Assembly (NCBI GenBank): GCA_964517075.1
Contig: CAZFAT010000154.1
Coordinates: 1-9,213 of the forward strand
DNA from: CAZFAT01 sp964517075
GTDB lineage: Bacteria > Acidobacteriota > Vicinamibacteria > Vicinamibacterales > SCN-69-37
Direction of reading: 5' to 3'
DNA length: 9,213 nt
The notes under the pieces were generated by a model. That model was not told the DNA's origin and ran no database searches. It saw only the letters and a program-made list of their open reading frames with translations. Both the position numbers and the translations under genes were made by a program. Shown in pieces: positions 1 to 7,525 of this stretch. Numbering within the stretch: the stretch's first letter is position 1; each line of letters begins with the position of its first letter.

Positions 1-2
1 CC

Positions 3-545
3 GGCGCGAAGGGCGAGATCTTCACCTACGGTCATCGGAACCCGATCGGCTTCGCGTTCCATCCCGAGACCGGCGAGCTCTGGGTGTCCGACATCGGCCC
101 GCTCGGCGGCGACCGGCTCGACATCCTGAAGGCAGGGAGCAACTACGGGTGGCCGCTCGTGTCCATGGGACGCAATTACACGGGCACGCTCGTGTCCGAT
201 CAGCCCTGGTGGCGGCCCGGCATCGAAATGCCGCGGATGTTCTGGGTGCCGGCGATCAGCCCGTCGAGCATCGCGTTCTACACCGGGGATCGCCTTCCCG
301 AGTGGAAGGGCAACCTGTTCGTGGGCGCGCTCACCGCACAGCAGATGCAGCGCGTCATCATTCGCGGGCCGGGCCGTGGGGCCGGGGGGCAGGCCGAGTC
401 GCGCCAGCCGATGCTGACCGAGCTGGGCGTGCGCTTCCGCGACGTGCAGCAGGGCCCGGACGGCTATCTCTATGTCGTCACCGAATATGCGTACGGGAGC
501 GGCAAGCCTGATGGCGCGTTGCTGCGCCTCGAGCCCGCGAGCTGA
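3..545 (+). CDS. PQQ-dependent sugar dehydrogenase, C-terminal part (5' end outside window)
   Basis: The reading frame is open from the left edge to a TGA at 543-545 and gives the last 180 residues. It begins within a conserved beta-propeller stretch (FTYGHRNPIGFAFHP, then GELWVSDIGPLGGDRLDIL and GSNYGWPLVS), typical of soluble PQQ-dependent aldose/sorbosone dehydrogenases (GSDH family). The end, DVQQGPDGYLYVVTE followed by GALLRLEPAS, matches the family's last blade. Members oxidise sugars in the periplasm with pyrroloquinoline quinone and usually carry a signal peptide; that end is not visible here. The last blade has a short YAYGSGKP insertion where many relatives run straight into the final strand. 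The gene converges on the minus-strand permease, with 68 bp between the stop codons. The family is clear; the actual substrate is not, and homologues in soil bacteria are often annotated only as 'sorbosone dehydrogenase'. Confidence 0.9.
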   Translation, partial: GAKGEIFTYGHRNPIGFAFHPETGELWVSDIGPLGGDRLDILKAGSNYGWPLVSMGRNYTGTLVSDQPWWRPGIEMPRMFWVPAISPSSIAFYTGDRLPEWKGNLFVGALTAQQMQRVIIRGPGRGAGGQAESRQPMLTELGVRFRDVQQGPDGYLYVVTEYAYGSGKPDGALLRLEPAS

Positions 546-549
546 AGGA

Positions 550-606
550 GCCGAAAGCCAGCGACGCATTCGGCGTTCCATCGAGGCCGAGTGGGCGGGG
601 TCCGCC
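550..606. terminator. Weak hairpins between convergent genes (possible terminators)
   Basis: Two small inverted repeats lie between the converging stop codons. GCCGAA (550-555) pairs with TTCGGC (569-574) across a 13-nt loop, downstream of the plus-strand gene. GGCGG (594-598) pairs with CCGCC (602-606) across 3 nt, 7 nt beyond the minus-strand permease stop. Neither is followed by a T-run, so they are not canonical intrinsic terminators. Such short GC stems also arise by chance in DNA this GC-rich. Confidence 0.2.
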
Positions 607-613
607 ATACTGC

Positions 614-3331
614 CTACTCTTGTCGCAGCACCACGTTCGGGTCCAGCCGGGCGGCCCGCCGGGCCGGCAGGAGGCTGGCCAGGAGCATGGCCACGGCAAG
701 CAACGCCGCCGATCCGCCCAGCGCCGCGATATCGACTCCGGGGACACCGAACACCTCCGCCCGAATGACGAGCCCGGCCGCGATGCCCACGAGGCCTCCG
801 ATCACGGAACCGATCGCCGCGATGGTCAGGGCCTGCCGCAGGAATATCGCGACGACGCGGTCGGCCCGCGCACCCAGGGCCATCCGGACCGCGATCTCCC
901 GCCCGCGCATCGCGACGCTATACGAGGTCACTCCGTAGAGGCCGACGCTGGCGAGCAGGAGCGCCACGATGCCCAGCACGGCCCCCGTCCCCGCCAGCAC
1001 GCGGCGGCCCTGGAACTTCGTGTCCGAGCGAATCTTCTCGTCCAGAGTGGCCAGTTCAAGGAGGGGAACTCGACGATCGATCTGCGCCACGATCTCGCGG
1101 ATCGCCGGTGCGAGGGGGCCGGCCTCACCTCCGGTGCGGACGTAGAGCGTCCGCGCGGTGCCGTTCTGGAATGGCGAGGGGAAGAAAGGCGAGGGGAAGA
1201 AGATCGCGGCAACGTCCTGGCCGTAAATCTCCACGGGGGATTCCACGATGCCGACAATCCGGACGTCGGCCTCCGGAGCGCCAGGGAATGTCGAGACGTG
1301 CAAGCTCCGGCCGAGTGCACCCCCCTGGATCATGGAGGCGAGGCGTTCGGTGACGATCGCTACCTCGGGGATGTCGCGCCGGTCCGCCGGGGCGACATCG
1401 CGGCCCTGAAGGAGGTCGAGCCCCAGGGCCCTGAACAGATCGCCACCGGCAGACGCACCGGTTGTAAGGCGGGGTTCGTCCGGGTCCGAGGTCCACACCA
1501 GATCACGACCCGACAGAAAGACCTCGTTGCCGAATCGGAACGGGGAGGAGGTCCACAACAGATCGCGACCCGACAGCCCTGCCGCCTCGACTCCTGGAAG
1601 TGTTGACGCACGGTCAAGGAGCGCCGCATAGAACGCATTGCTCTCGCCGGATGACATGCGGAGCTGCGCCAGATCGAACGACGCCAGCAGCATGCGCTCC
1701 GGGTCCGTGCCGGGTGGCTCCGATTCCAGCGTTGAGGTCAACTGGAACACGGAGGCCAGCAGACCCAGTGAGAGCGCGATCTGACCGGCGACGAGGACCC
1801 GGCGACCGCGGGACTCGGCACGCGTGCCTCCGCTCCCCGCAGGAGAGGTGCCGAGCGCCGCCGACGGGCGTTGACCGGCCGCTCGAAGTGCCGGGACGAG
1901 CCCGAATCCCAGAGCCGTCAGGAACGCGGTCACGAGAGCGCCCGCCACAACCGTCCCGTCCAGCGGCATGGGCCACAGCACGAACGACCCTGCGATCAGC
2001 TGCAGGCCCGACCACGCCAGCAGCAGCGCGAGGAGGGCAGCCCCGATGGCCAGGACCAGGCTTTCGATGATCAGTTGCCGGACGAGCCGGGACCGGGACG
2101 CGCCGAGCGCCAGGCGGACCGCCACCTCACGGCTGCGCGCGGAAGCACGGACCAGGAGGAGGTTCGCGGCGTTGACGCAGGCGAGCACGAGCACGAGAAG
2201 GGGGATGGGCAGGACGACGGCGACCACTTCTCCGACGGCGTCGCTTCTCGACAGGCCGGACACCTCGACCCCAACCCGTTCCACCGAGTCATCCGCGGAC
2301 GCGACGAGCCGTCCGGCATTGACGTCACCTCCAGGACGAGCGACGCCGAGCCGCCCGGCAACAACGGCGAGCTCGGCCTCGACCCGCTCGACGCCGACCC
2401 CCTCCCGCATTCGGCCCATGTATCGAATCTCGCGAGCGCCGGACTGCTGAAGCGGGTCGTCCATCGACGCACCATCCACGAAGGCGATCGGCAGCCAGAG
2501 GTCGATGCCTCTCCAGGGCTGAGTGCCTGCGAATCCTGGCGGTGCGACGCCGATGACTTCGAAAATCTGCCCTTCTGTCTGGATCGACCGTCCGATCACG
2601 GAAGGGTCCCCGCCGAATTCCCGCATCCACAGCGCGCGACTGATGATGGCGACCGGAGATTCAGCCTCCTCCCGGGGCGCAAAGGTGCGCCCGATCTCTG
2701 GCCGGACTCCGAGCACGTCGAAATAGTTGGGCGAGACGAAGGCGGCCGGGAGGGAGCGTGGTTGAGGCAGGGTCACTGCCACGTCGGATGTGGTGAAGCT
2801 GGCCAGACCCTCGAGGCTGGGCATTCCCTCGTCGAGCACGCGAACGACGTCCGGGTAGTCCGCCAATGCGGTCCGGGCGGCCCTCGACCCGATGGGGCGG
2901 TTTTCCAGAATCCCGATCTCCACGAGGCGATCCGGATCCTGGATGCCCGGAGACGGACGGCGCAACGCGCCATTGATCAGCGCGAAGGCCACGATCATCG
3001 CCGCCAGACCCAGGCTGAGACTTCCGATCACCGAGGACGAGAACCCAGGTGCCCGGCCGAGACTGCGCATGGCGAACCGGAGGTCCCGGACGATGCCTTC
3101 CAGGCGGGCTCCCGCCCTGGCTTCCCGGACATGCTCCTTCACCTGTTCGGCGCCCCCCAACTCGATGAGGGCCGCGCGCCGTGCGTCCTCCGGAGTCATA
3201 CCCGACCGGATCTTCGATTCGGCGTCGTGCTCGACGAACGCGCGGAGCTCCTCACTGAGCTCGGCGTCTCTCGCGCCGCCGTCCACCAGCCGGCGCAGCG
3301 TGGCCCGCAGGCGACACCACGCGCGTCTCAT
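614..3331 (-). CDS. ADOP-type ABC transporter permease 1 (MacB/FtsX-like)
   Basis: This 905-residue integral membrane protein has the layout of acidobacterial duplicated orphan permeases (TIGR03434-like). An N-terminal cytoplasmic helical prefix (about 1-95, with ELSEELRAFVEHDAE and MTPEDARRAALIELGG) leads to TM1 (about 98-121) and a MacB-like periplasmic domain (about 125-360). A first FtsX block follows (TMs near 368-395, 418-450, 460-480, with the REVAVRLALGASRSRLVRQL loop), then another TM (511-533). The second half repeats this: periplasmic domain about 540-775, TMs near 780-805, 830-857 and 868-890, with the REIAVRMALGARADRV loop. The start is the ATG at 3331, which overlaps the PadR stop as ATGA and has GGAGGG 3 nt upstream; a longer in-frame extension to 3577 only shadows PadR. 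No ATPase gene is in the window, so a partner would have to be elsewhere. Substrate unknown. The second periplasmic domain holds two internal duplications, listed separately. Confidence 0.93.
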   Translation of the reverse strand: MRRAWCRLRATLRRLVDGGARDAELSEELRAFVEHDAESKIRSGMTPEDARRAALIELGGAEQVKEHVREARAGARLEGIVRDLRFAMRSLGRAPGFSSSVIGSLSLGLAAMIVAFALINGALRRPSPGIQDPDRLVEIGILENRPIGSRAARTALADYPDVVRVLDEGMPSLEGLASFTTSDVAVTLPQPRSLPAAFVSPNYFDVLGVRPEIGRTFAPREEAESPVAIISRALWMREFGGDPSVIGRSIQTEGQIFEVIGVAPPGFAGTQPWRGIDLWLPIAFVDGASMDDPLQQSGAREIRYMGRMREGVGVERVEAELAVVAGRLGVARPGGDVNAGRLVASADDSVERVGVEVSGLSRSDAVGEVVAVVLPIPLLVLVLACVNAANLLLVRASARSREVAVRLALGASRSRLVRQLIIESLVLAIGAALLALLLAWSGLQLIAGSFVLWPMPLDGTVVAGALVTAFLTALGFGLVPALRAAGQRPSAALGTSPAGSGGTRAESRGRRVLVAGQIALSLGLLASVFQLTSTLESEPPGTDPERMLLASFDLAQLRMSSGESNAFYAALLDRASTLPGVEAAGLSGRDLLWTSSPFRFGNEVFLSGRDLVWTSDPDEPRLTTGASAGGDLFRALGLDLLQGRDVAPADRRDIPEVAIVTERLASMIQGGALGRSLHVSTFPGAPEADVRIVGIVESPVEIYGQDVAAIFFPSPFFPSPFQNGTARTLYVRTGGEAGPLAPAIREIVAQIDRRVPLLELATLDEKIRSDTKFQGRRVLAGTGAVLGIVALLLASVGLYGVTSYSVAMRGREIAVRMALGARADRVVAIFLRQALTIAAIGSVIGGLVGIAAGLVIRAEVFGVPGVDIAALGGSAALLAVAMLLASLLPARRAARLDPNVVLRQE
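1172..1201 (-). repeat. 15-bp tandem duplication (FFPSP x2) in permease 1
   Basis: Two adjacent 15-nt copies (1172-1186 and 1187-1201) differ only at one end base. They encode FFPSP twice in a row (residues 711-720 of the permease) in the second periplasmic domain, just before QNGTARTLYVR. The reading frame is kept. It looks like a recent slippage duplication in a loop. Confidence 0.85.
1488..1576 (-). repeat. 29-bp direct repeat, 60-nt period, in permease 1
   Basis: Positions 1488-1516 and 1548-1576 match at 27 of 29 bases and start exactly 60 nt apart. They encode LSGRDLLWTS (residues 586-595) and LSGRDLVWTS (606-615). The offset of 20 codons keeps the frame, so the protein carries two copies of the motif separated by SPFRFGNEVF. 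The 31 bases after each copy are not obviously alike, so either a 60-bp duplication has since diverged or only part of the unit is under constraint. Confidence 0.85.
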
Positions 3332-3657
3332 GCTCCCTCCAGGACCTTCTCGACGGCAGCGGTGATGGACTTCCACTGCTGCTTCTCGCGGGCCAGCTGC
3401 TTCTGTCCCGCCTTCGTGATCGCGTAATAGCGCGCCCTGCGGTTGTTGTCGGAGACATCCCAATGACCGGACGCCCATCCGTTTTCCTCGAGCCGCCGGA
3501 GCGCTGGAAAGAGCGATCCGGGCGTGACCTGAAAGACGTCCTCGGTCAGGTACCGCAGACGCTGCATGACGCCCCATCCGTGCATCGGCTGGGCCGCAAT
3601 GATTCTCAGCACCAGGAGATCGAGCGTTCCCTGGACCACGTCCTTGCGATCGGCCAT
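3328..3657 (-). CDS. PadR-family transcriptional regulator 1
   Basis: A 109-residue winged-helix protein of the short (subfamily 2) PadR type. GTLDLLVLRIIAAQPMHGWG (residues 10-29) is the usual first helix pair, and TPGSLFPALRRLEENGW (about 45-61) is the recognition helix and start of the wing. RRARYYAITKAGQKQLARE is the wing and the start of the C-terminal dimer helix (about 73-92). It matches the acidobacterial PadR group (TIGR03433-like) that sits upstream of ADOP permeases. The ATG at 3657 has AGGAG 7 nt upstream. Its stop codon overlaps the permease start as ATGA, so the two proteins are probably translationally coupled. As a family expectation it would bind as a dimer near its own promoter and repress the pair until a ligand is sensed; the ligand is unknown. 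Confidence 0.93.
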   Translation of the reverse strand: MADRKDVVQGTLDLLVLRIIAAQPMHGWGVMQRLRYLTEDVFQVTPGSLFPALRRLEENGWASGHWDVSDNNRRARYYAITKAGQKQLAREKQQWKSITAAVEKVLEGA

Positions 3658-3713
3658 GTGGCGACTCCTATCGAATGACGTCAGGAGAACACACGGACTT
3701 ATCGGGTGTCAAT
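3658..3713 (-). promoter_or_regulatory. Leader of PadR1-ADOP1: -35-like box and SD-pairing hairpin
   Basis: On the minus strand a perfect TTGACA lies at 3712-3707, but no good -10 hexamer is found 16-18 nt downstream, so the promoter is only a suggestion. Closer to the gene, CTCCT (minus strand, 3687-3683) can pair with the Shine-Dalgarno AGGAG (3669-3665) across a 13-nt loop that contains the palindrome TGACGTCA (3676-3683 on the plus strand). This could hide the ribosome site in a 5-6 bp stem. The rest of the gap up to 3902 holds no other recognisable gene or site; a GGCCGCGGCC palindrome at 3864-3873 seems to be a product of base composition. Confidence 0.3.
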
Positions 3714-3902
3714 AGGAACAGTCGAATCGGGCGTCTTCGACGAACGGCAAGGTACACCTAGACCTGGAACGCCGAACGGTTTGGATGGTGTGACTCGCAC
3801 CTATGCCACTGAGGCAGCGGGCATTCCCGATGTATTCTGGCGACGGCACAGACCGCCGCATCCGGCCGCGGCCGCCCCTCGAGAGCGCGTGGTGCGCATC
3901 CA

Positions 3903-4776
3903 TTACGGCACCGTCCCGCGGACCGCCCACGCGCGCGCGCGGAGGACGAACGGCTGATCGGAGCCATCGCCCAGCAGCCGGCGACGCAGTCGCGTGCGGA
4001 GCGCGTCGCGATCGGTCACCGACAGCGACGACGCGTAGGCCCCGGCCGGCCCCTGCATCGCGAGGAATGGCGTCCAGTAGTCATCGAACGACGCGAATCG
4101 AGTCTCGACGGTCAGCCCCTCCTCAACGACATTCTGTAGGCCGGCCGCCCGCCAGAGCGCCGCCAACTCGCCTGGCCGGCAGAACGGCATGTGGCGCTCG
4201 TCCTTCTCGTCGTTCGCCGGCAGCAGTGCGATGGCTTCGTCCCAGAATACGCGCAGCATCTCCATGCCTTCACCGTAATCCCATACCGCCGCCGCCACGG
4301 TGCCCTTGGGCTTGGTGACCCGCACCATCTCGGAGACGGCCTGGCGGGCGTCCGGTATGAAGTTGACGACGAGCAGCGAGATCGCCCGATCGAAGCTGGC
4401 CGTGGGAAACCGCATCCGCTGGGCGTCGCCGACTTCGAAACTGACGCGGCTGCTCCCCAGCTGCGCCTGCGCGAAGGCGACATACGGTGCGGCAGGATCG
4501 ATCCCGGCGATCCGGCTCGCCGGCGCGGCCGCGGCGGCAGCCGCCGTCAGCGCCCGTGCCGGCGCCGACATCCAGCACGGCGTCCCCGTCACGCACGCCA
4601 GCGAAGCGCACGAGGAGCGGCGCCATGCCCCGGCTCCAGCGGCCCATGAAGCGCTCGTAGGCTTCCGCTTCCGAGAAGATGGGGTCTTGAGCGCTCGATG
4701 CCTGGAGGTGTAGCGCGCAGACGACGAGCACTGTCGAAAGCGCGGCGCAGGAGATCACGCTGGCTGGCACGTGCAT
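3903..4776 (-). pseudogene. Class I SAM-dependent methyltransferase with signal peptide, frameshifted
   Basis: Two overlapping frames together form one methyltransferase of about 291 residues. The first frame starts at ATG 4776 (GAGGTG 4 nt upstream) and reads a signal-like N-terminus (h-region about 5-22, likely cut after SSA-Q at 29). It continues with IFSEAEAYERFMGRWSRGMAPLLVRFAG and motif I VLDVGAGTG (67-75), then runs out of frame at about 4550-4553. The other frame continues exactly where expected: LTAAAAAAAP, then GIDP, GDAQRMRFPTASFD (motif II region), LLVVNFIPDA, VRVTKPKGTV and the family-like end RARAWAVRGTVP, with TAA at 3903-3905. Loss of one GC dinucleotide from a GCGC run would explain the break and restore GTGALT. 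Motifs I and II place it near the Methyltransf_11/25 (UbiE-like) group; the substrate is unknown. The start is 106 bp after permease 2, with no clear promoter between. Either a pseudogene or an assembly indel. Confidence 0.8.
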
Positions 4777-4882
4777 GGGTCACCTCAGCGAGCATCACAG
4801 GATCCACGGTCTGTCGTCGAGAACGAATCGGCGCGGTTGCTGGCCGGGCTCAGGCTCGGACAGGCGCCATCGCGTCCCAGCC

Positions 4883-7525
4883 TCAATGGTGTCGCAGCGC
4901 CACCACGGGGTCGACCCGCGACCCGCGCCATGCCGGCACGAAGGACGCGAGCAGCGCAGCCGCCAGCACGAGCAGCGACGCCCCGGCAAATGACGCCACA
5001 TCGGTTGCCGTCACTCCGAACAGAAGCGTGGACATCAGGCGGGTCAAGGCCAGCGAGGCTAGGATACCGATCGCGGTGCCGATGCCCGCGAGCGCCAGGC
5101 CGCGGCTGAGGAAGCGCCGCAGGATCATTCCGCGCGTCGCGCCGACGGCTGTGCGGACACCGATCTCGTGCGTGCTTTGCCTGACGCTGTATGCGACCAG
5201 GCCGTAGATGCCGAGCGCGGCCAACGCCGCGGCCAGCACGCCAATCATCGTCAAGACGCGCGCCAGGGTCTCGTAGATCGAGGTGGCCGATCGCAGTTGG
5301 TCAGCCATGACGCCCGAGGTCAGGATCGTCACGCCGGGATCGAGGGCGCGCCCGTGCTCGCGGATCCTGGCGAGGATCGCTGCGTGGTCAGCCGCGCCGC
5401 GCACCTGCAGCGTCATGCTGGTCATGTAAACATGCGAGAACGACGAGTACACGTACGGACGGGGCTCTTCGTCGAGCCGTGCGTACTTGATGTCGCGCGC
5501 GACGCCGACGATCGTGGCCCGACGGCCGGCGGTCTCCACCCGCCGCCCCACGGCTGCGGCGGCGCTGCCGAAGAAGCGCCGTGCGAACGTTTCGTTCACG
5601 ACGATCGGCGGATCGGTCGCCGTGTCATCGCGCGCGTCGAACTCGCGCCCGGCGACAAGCGGAATGCCCATCGTCCGGAAATAGTCGCTGCTGACGACGT
5701 TGGCCGCGAAGCCGAGGTCTTCGTCGCGGCGAGGCTGATACCCTTCCGGTTTCGCGTCCCGCGACATCAGGTCAACCATGTTGAGCGGCAGGAACGTGGC
5801 AAGACTCGCCGTGGTCACGCCGCGCTCGCCGCGAACGGTGTCCAAGAGGCGAAGATGCATCTGCCGGCCGCTTGCCTCGTCGTGTCCTCCGGCCCTCGCG
5901 TCGAACGTCGCCCATGTGACCTGCTGCGAATCAAATCCGGCATCGGCGCGCTGCGCCGCGTCGAACGTCCGAAGGGCGAGCGCGGTCCCGATCAGCAACA
6001 TCAGCGCGACGGATACCTGTGCGACGACAAGCGTCGTGCGCAGGCGGCTTTTCGAGGATCCACGGGGGGACAAGTCGTCCTTCAGGACGGCGCTCAGATC
6101 GACACGTGAGAGCCGGATCGCGGGCCCCAGGCCGTACAGGAGCGCGCTGACCACGGCGAGCAGGATCGTGAAGCCTACGACGTAGCCATCCGGCTCGACG
6201 TTGAAAGACAGCGGGAAGGAGGAAACGTTTGCAGCCGCCGCGCCGAGAAACGGTTCTGCAAAGCCCGGGAGCAGGAAACCGATCGCCGCTCCGGGCGCGG
6301 CGAGCACGAGGCTCTCGATCGCCAACTGACGGACGAGGCGGCCGCGAGTGGCCCCGAGTGTCAGGCGTGCCGCCGTTTCACCACGGCGCGCCAGACTTTG
6401 CACCAGCACGAGGCTCGCAATGTTCGCGCATGCGACCACCAGGAGCAGCGCGGCCATCGCACCCATCACGCCCACGGCCGGCAGCATGTAGCCTTGCGCG
6501 CCGAACGGCCATCGCCAGATCGACACGATCTCCGCTCGGTGTCGCAGCGAATCATTCGGATGCTCGGCGGCGAGCTGATTGGACACGTCGAGCGCCTCAG
6601 CTGCGATGCCCGCGCGGCTCATCCCGTTCGGCGGGCGTAGGAAGGCGAGCACCGAGCGGTCGTTCCGGCTTTCCAGCCAGCTGCTGCCCAGGAGCGGCGA
6701 CGGCATCGTGATTGGGACGAAGAGGTCCGTTGCCACGCCGACGACCGCGCCGCGGAAGTCGGACGCCGCGACCCCGACGACCGTCATGGGGTGCGCATTG
6801 ATACGAACGGTCGTGCCGACGACGGCAGGATCCCCCCCGAAGGCGCGTCGCCAGAGGCCGTCGCTGATGACGACGACCGGCTGTTGCCCACGGGCCGCGG
6901 CATCGCTCGACCTCAGGGCGCGGCCGACCTCGGCGTTCACGGTCAGCACATCGAAGTAATTGCCGGTCACGAGCTCTGCCATCATCAGTTGACTGCTGCC
7001 GCCGTGCGTCAGGATCAGCGGTTGGATGGCCGACGCCGCGAGGCCTGGATACGCTCGCGCGCGGATGTCCTCGTAGTCCGGATATGAGAGCGGCCAGATC
7101 TGGCCGCCGTTGGTTCGGGCGCCCACGAACAGCAGCGAGCCGGAGTTCTCGACGCCCGCGAGCGGCGCCAGCGTGAGCGCCTTGAAGAGCCCGAAGGCCA
7201 CCAGGTTCACGGTGATGCCGACTGCCAGCACCGCAATGACGACAAGCGAGTAGGAGGGGCTCCGTCTGATCAGCCGAACCGCGTACGAGACGTCGCGAAG
7301 GACGTCGAGCACGCGCTCGATCCAGAGTCCACGCCAGGAACGCGTCGTCGCTTCGCGCGTGAGGGTGACGTTGCCGAACTCTTTTCGCGCGGCGAAATCG
7401 GCGGCGCGAGGGTCCTGCCCCTCCTCGACCCGATCGCGGGTGGCCATTGCGAGATGGCTCCCAATCTCGTCCTGCAGATCGTCTTCGCGTCTGCGCCGCC
7501 AGGCGAGCCAGCGGGGAAGATTCAC
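4883..7525 (-). CDS. ADOP-type ABC transporter permease 2 (MacB/FtsX-like)
   Basis: An 880-residue duplicated permease with the same plan as permease 1 but well diverged from it. The cytoplasmic prefix is about 1-85 (RRREDDLQDEIGSHLAMATRDRVEEG, then ARKEFGN). TM1 is about 92-117 and the first periplasmic MacB-like domain about 120-345, with VTGNYFDVLTVNAEVGRAL and RAFGGDPAVVG. The first FtsX block is about 348-475 with loop GETAARLTLGATRGRLVRQLAIESLVLA. A TM at 497-518 leads into the second periplasmic domain (about 520-750; VVSSDYFRTMGIPLVAGREFD, VNETFARRFFG). The final TM block is about 754-865 with HEIGVRTAVGATRG, ending in VDPVVALRHH. The start is GTG at 7525, supported by GAGGAA 6 nt upstream and a 4-nt GTGA overlap with the preceding small gene. 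TGA stop at 4885-4883. No ATPase or membrane-fusion protein gene lies nearby. Predicted to move a substrate or act in envelope mechanics at the inner membrane; substrate unknown. Confidence 0.93.
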   Translation of the reverse strand: MNLPRWLAWRRRREDDLQDEIGSHLAMATRDRVEEGQDPRAADFAARKEFGNVTLTREATTRSWRGLWIERVLDVLRDVSYAVRLIRRSPSYSLVVIAVLAVGITVNLVAFGLFKALTLAPLAGVENSGSLLFVGARTNGGQIWPLSYPDYEDIRARAYPGLAASAIQPLILTHGGSSQLMMAELVTGNYFDVLTVNAEVGRALRSSDAAARGQQPVVVISDGLWRRAFGGDPAVVGTTVRINAHPMTVVGVAASDFRGAVVGVATDLFVPITMPSPLLGSSWLESRNDRSVLAFLRPPNGMSRAGIAAEALDVSNQLAAEHPNDSLRHRAEIVSIWRWPFGAQGYMLPAVGVMGAMAALLLVVACANIASLVLVQSLARRGETAARLTLGATRGRLVRQLAIESLVLAAPGAAIGFLLPGFAEPFLGAAAANVSSFPLSFNVEPDGYVVGFTILLAVVSALLYGLGPAIRLSRVDLSAVLKDDLSPRGSSKSRLRTTLVVAQVSVALMLLIGTALALRTFDAAQRADAGFDSQQVTWATFDARAGGHDEASGRQMHLRLLDTVRGERGVTTASLATFLPLNMVDLMSRDAKPEGYQPRRDEDLGFAANVVSSDYFRTMGIPLVAGREFDARDDTATDPPIVVNETFARRFFGSAAAAVGRRVETAGRRATIVGVARDIKYARLDEEPRPYVYSSFSHVYMTSMTLQVRGAADHAAILARIREHGRALDPGVTILTSGVMADQLRSATSIYETLARVLTMIGVLAAALAALGIYGLVAYSVRQSTHEIGVRTAVGATRGMILRRFLSRGLALAGIGTAIGILASLALTRLMSTLLFGVTATDVASFAGASLLVLAAALLASFVPAWRGSRVDPVVALRHH

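Noticed and set aside
1871..3427. Long open frame of 518 codons on the plus strand, antisense to permease 1
   Set aside because: Its translation is low-complexity, rich in R/D/H/Q/P, with no recognisable domain. It is the expected antisense shadow of a GC-rich gene whose minus-strand product is clearly a permease.
3332..3577. 82-codon N-terminal extension of permease 1
   Set aside because: It overlaps PadR 1 in another frame and its residues are Arg/Gly-rich noise; the ATG at 3331 with ATGA overlap and GGAGGG is a better start.
3864..3875. GGCCGCGGCC palindrome in the gap before PadR 1
   Set aside because: A pure G/C palindrome in very GC-rich DNA, with no second copy or T-run; not evidence of an operator or terminator.
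4795..4882. Protein-like tail (SEPEPGQQPRRFVLDDRPWIL) on the minus strand after the permease 2 stop
   Set aside because: It has high third-position GC and could be the remnant of a gene end, but it is short, in a different frame from the permease, and matches no family I recognise.
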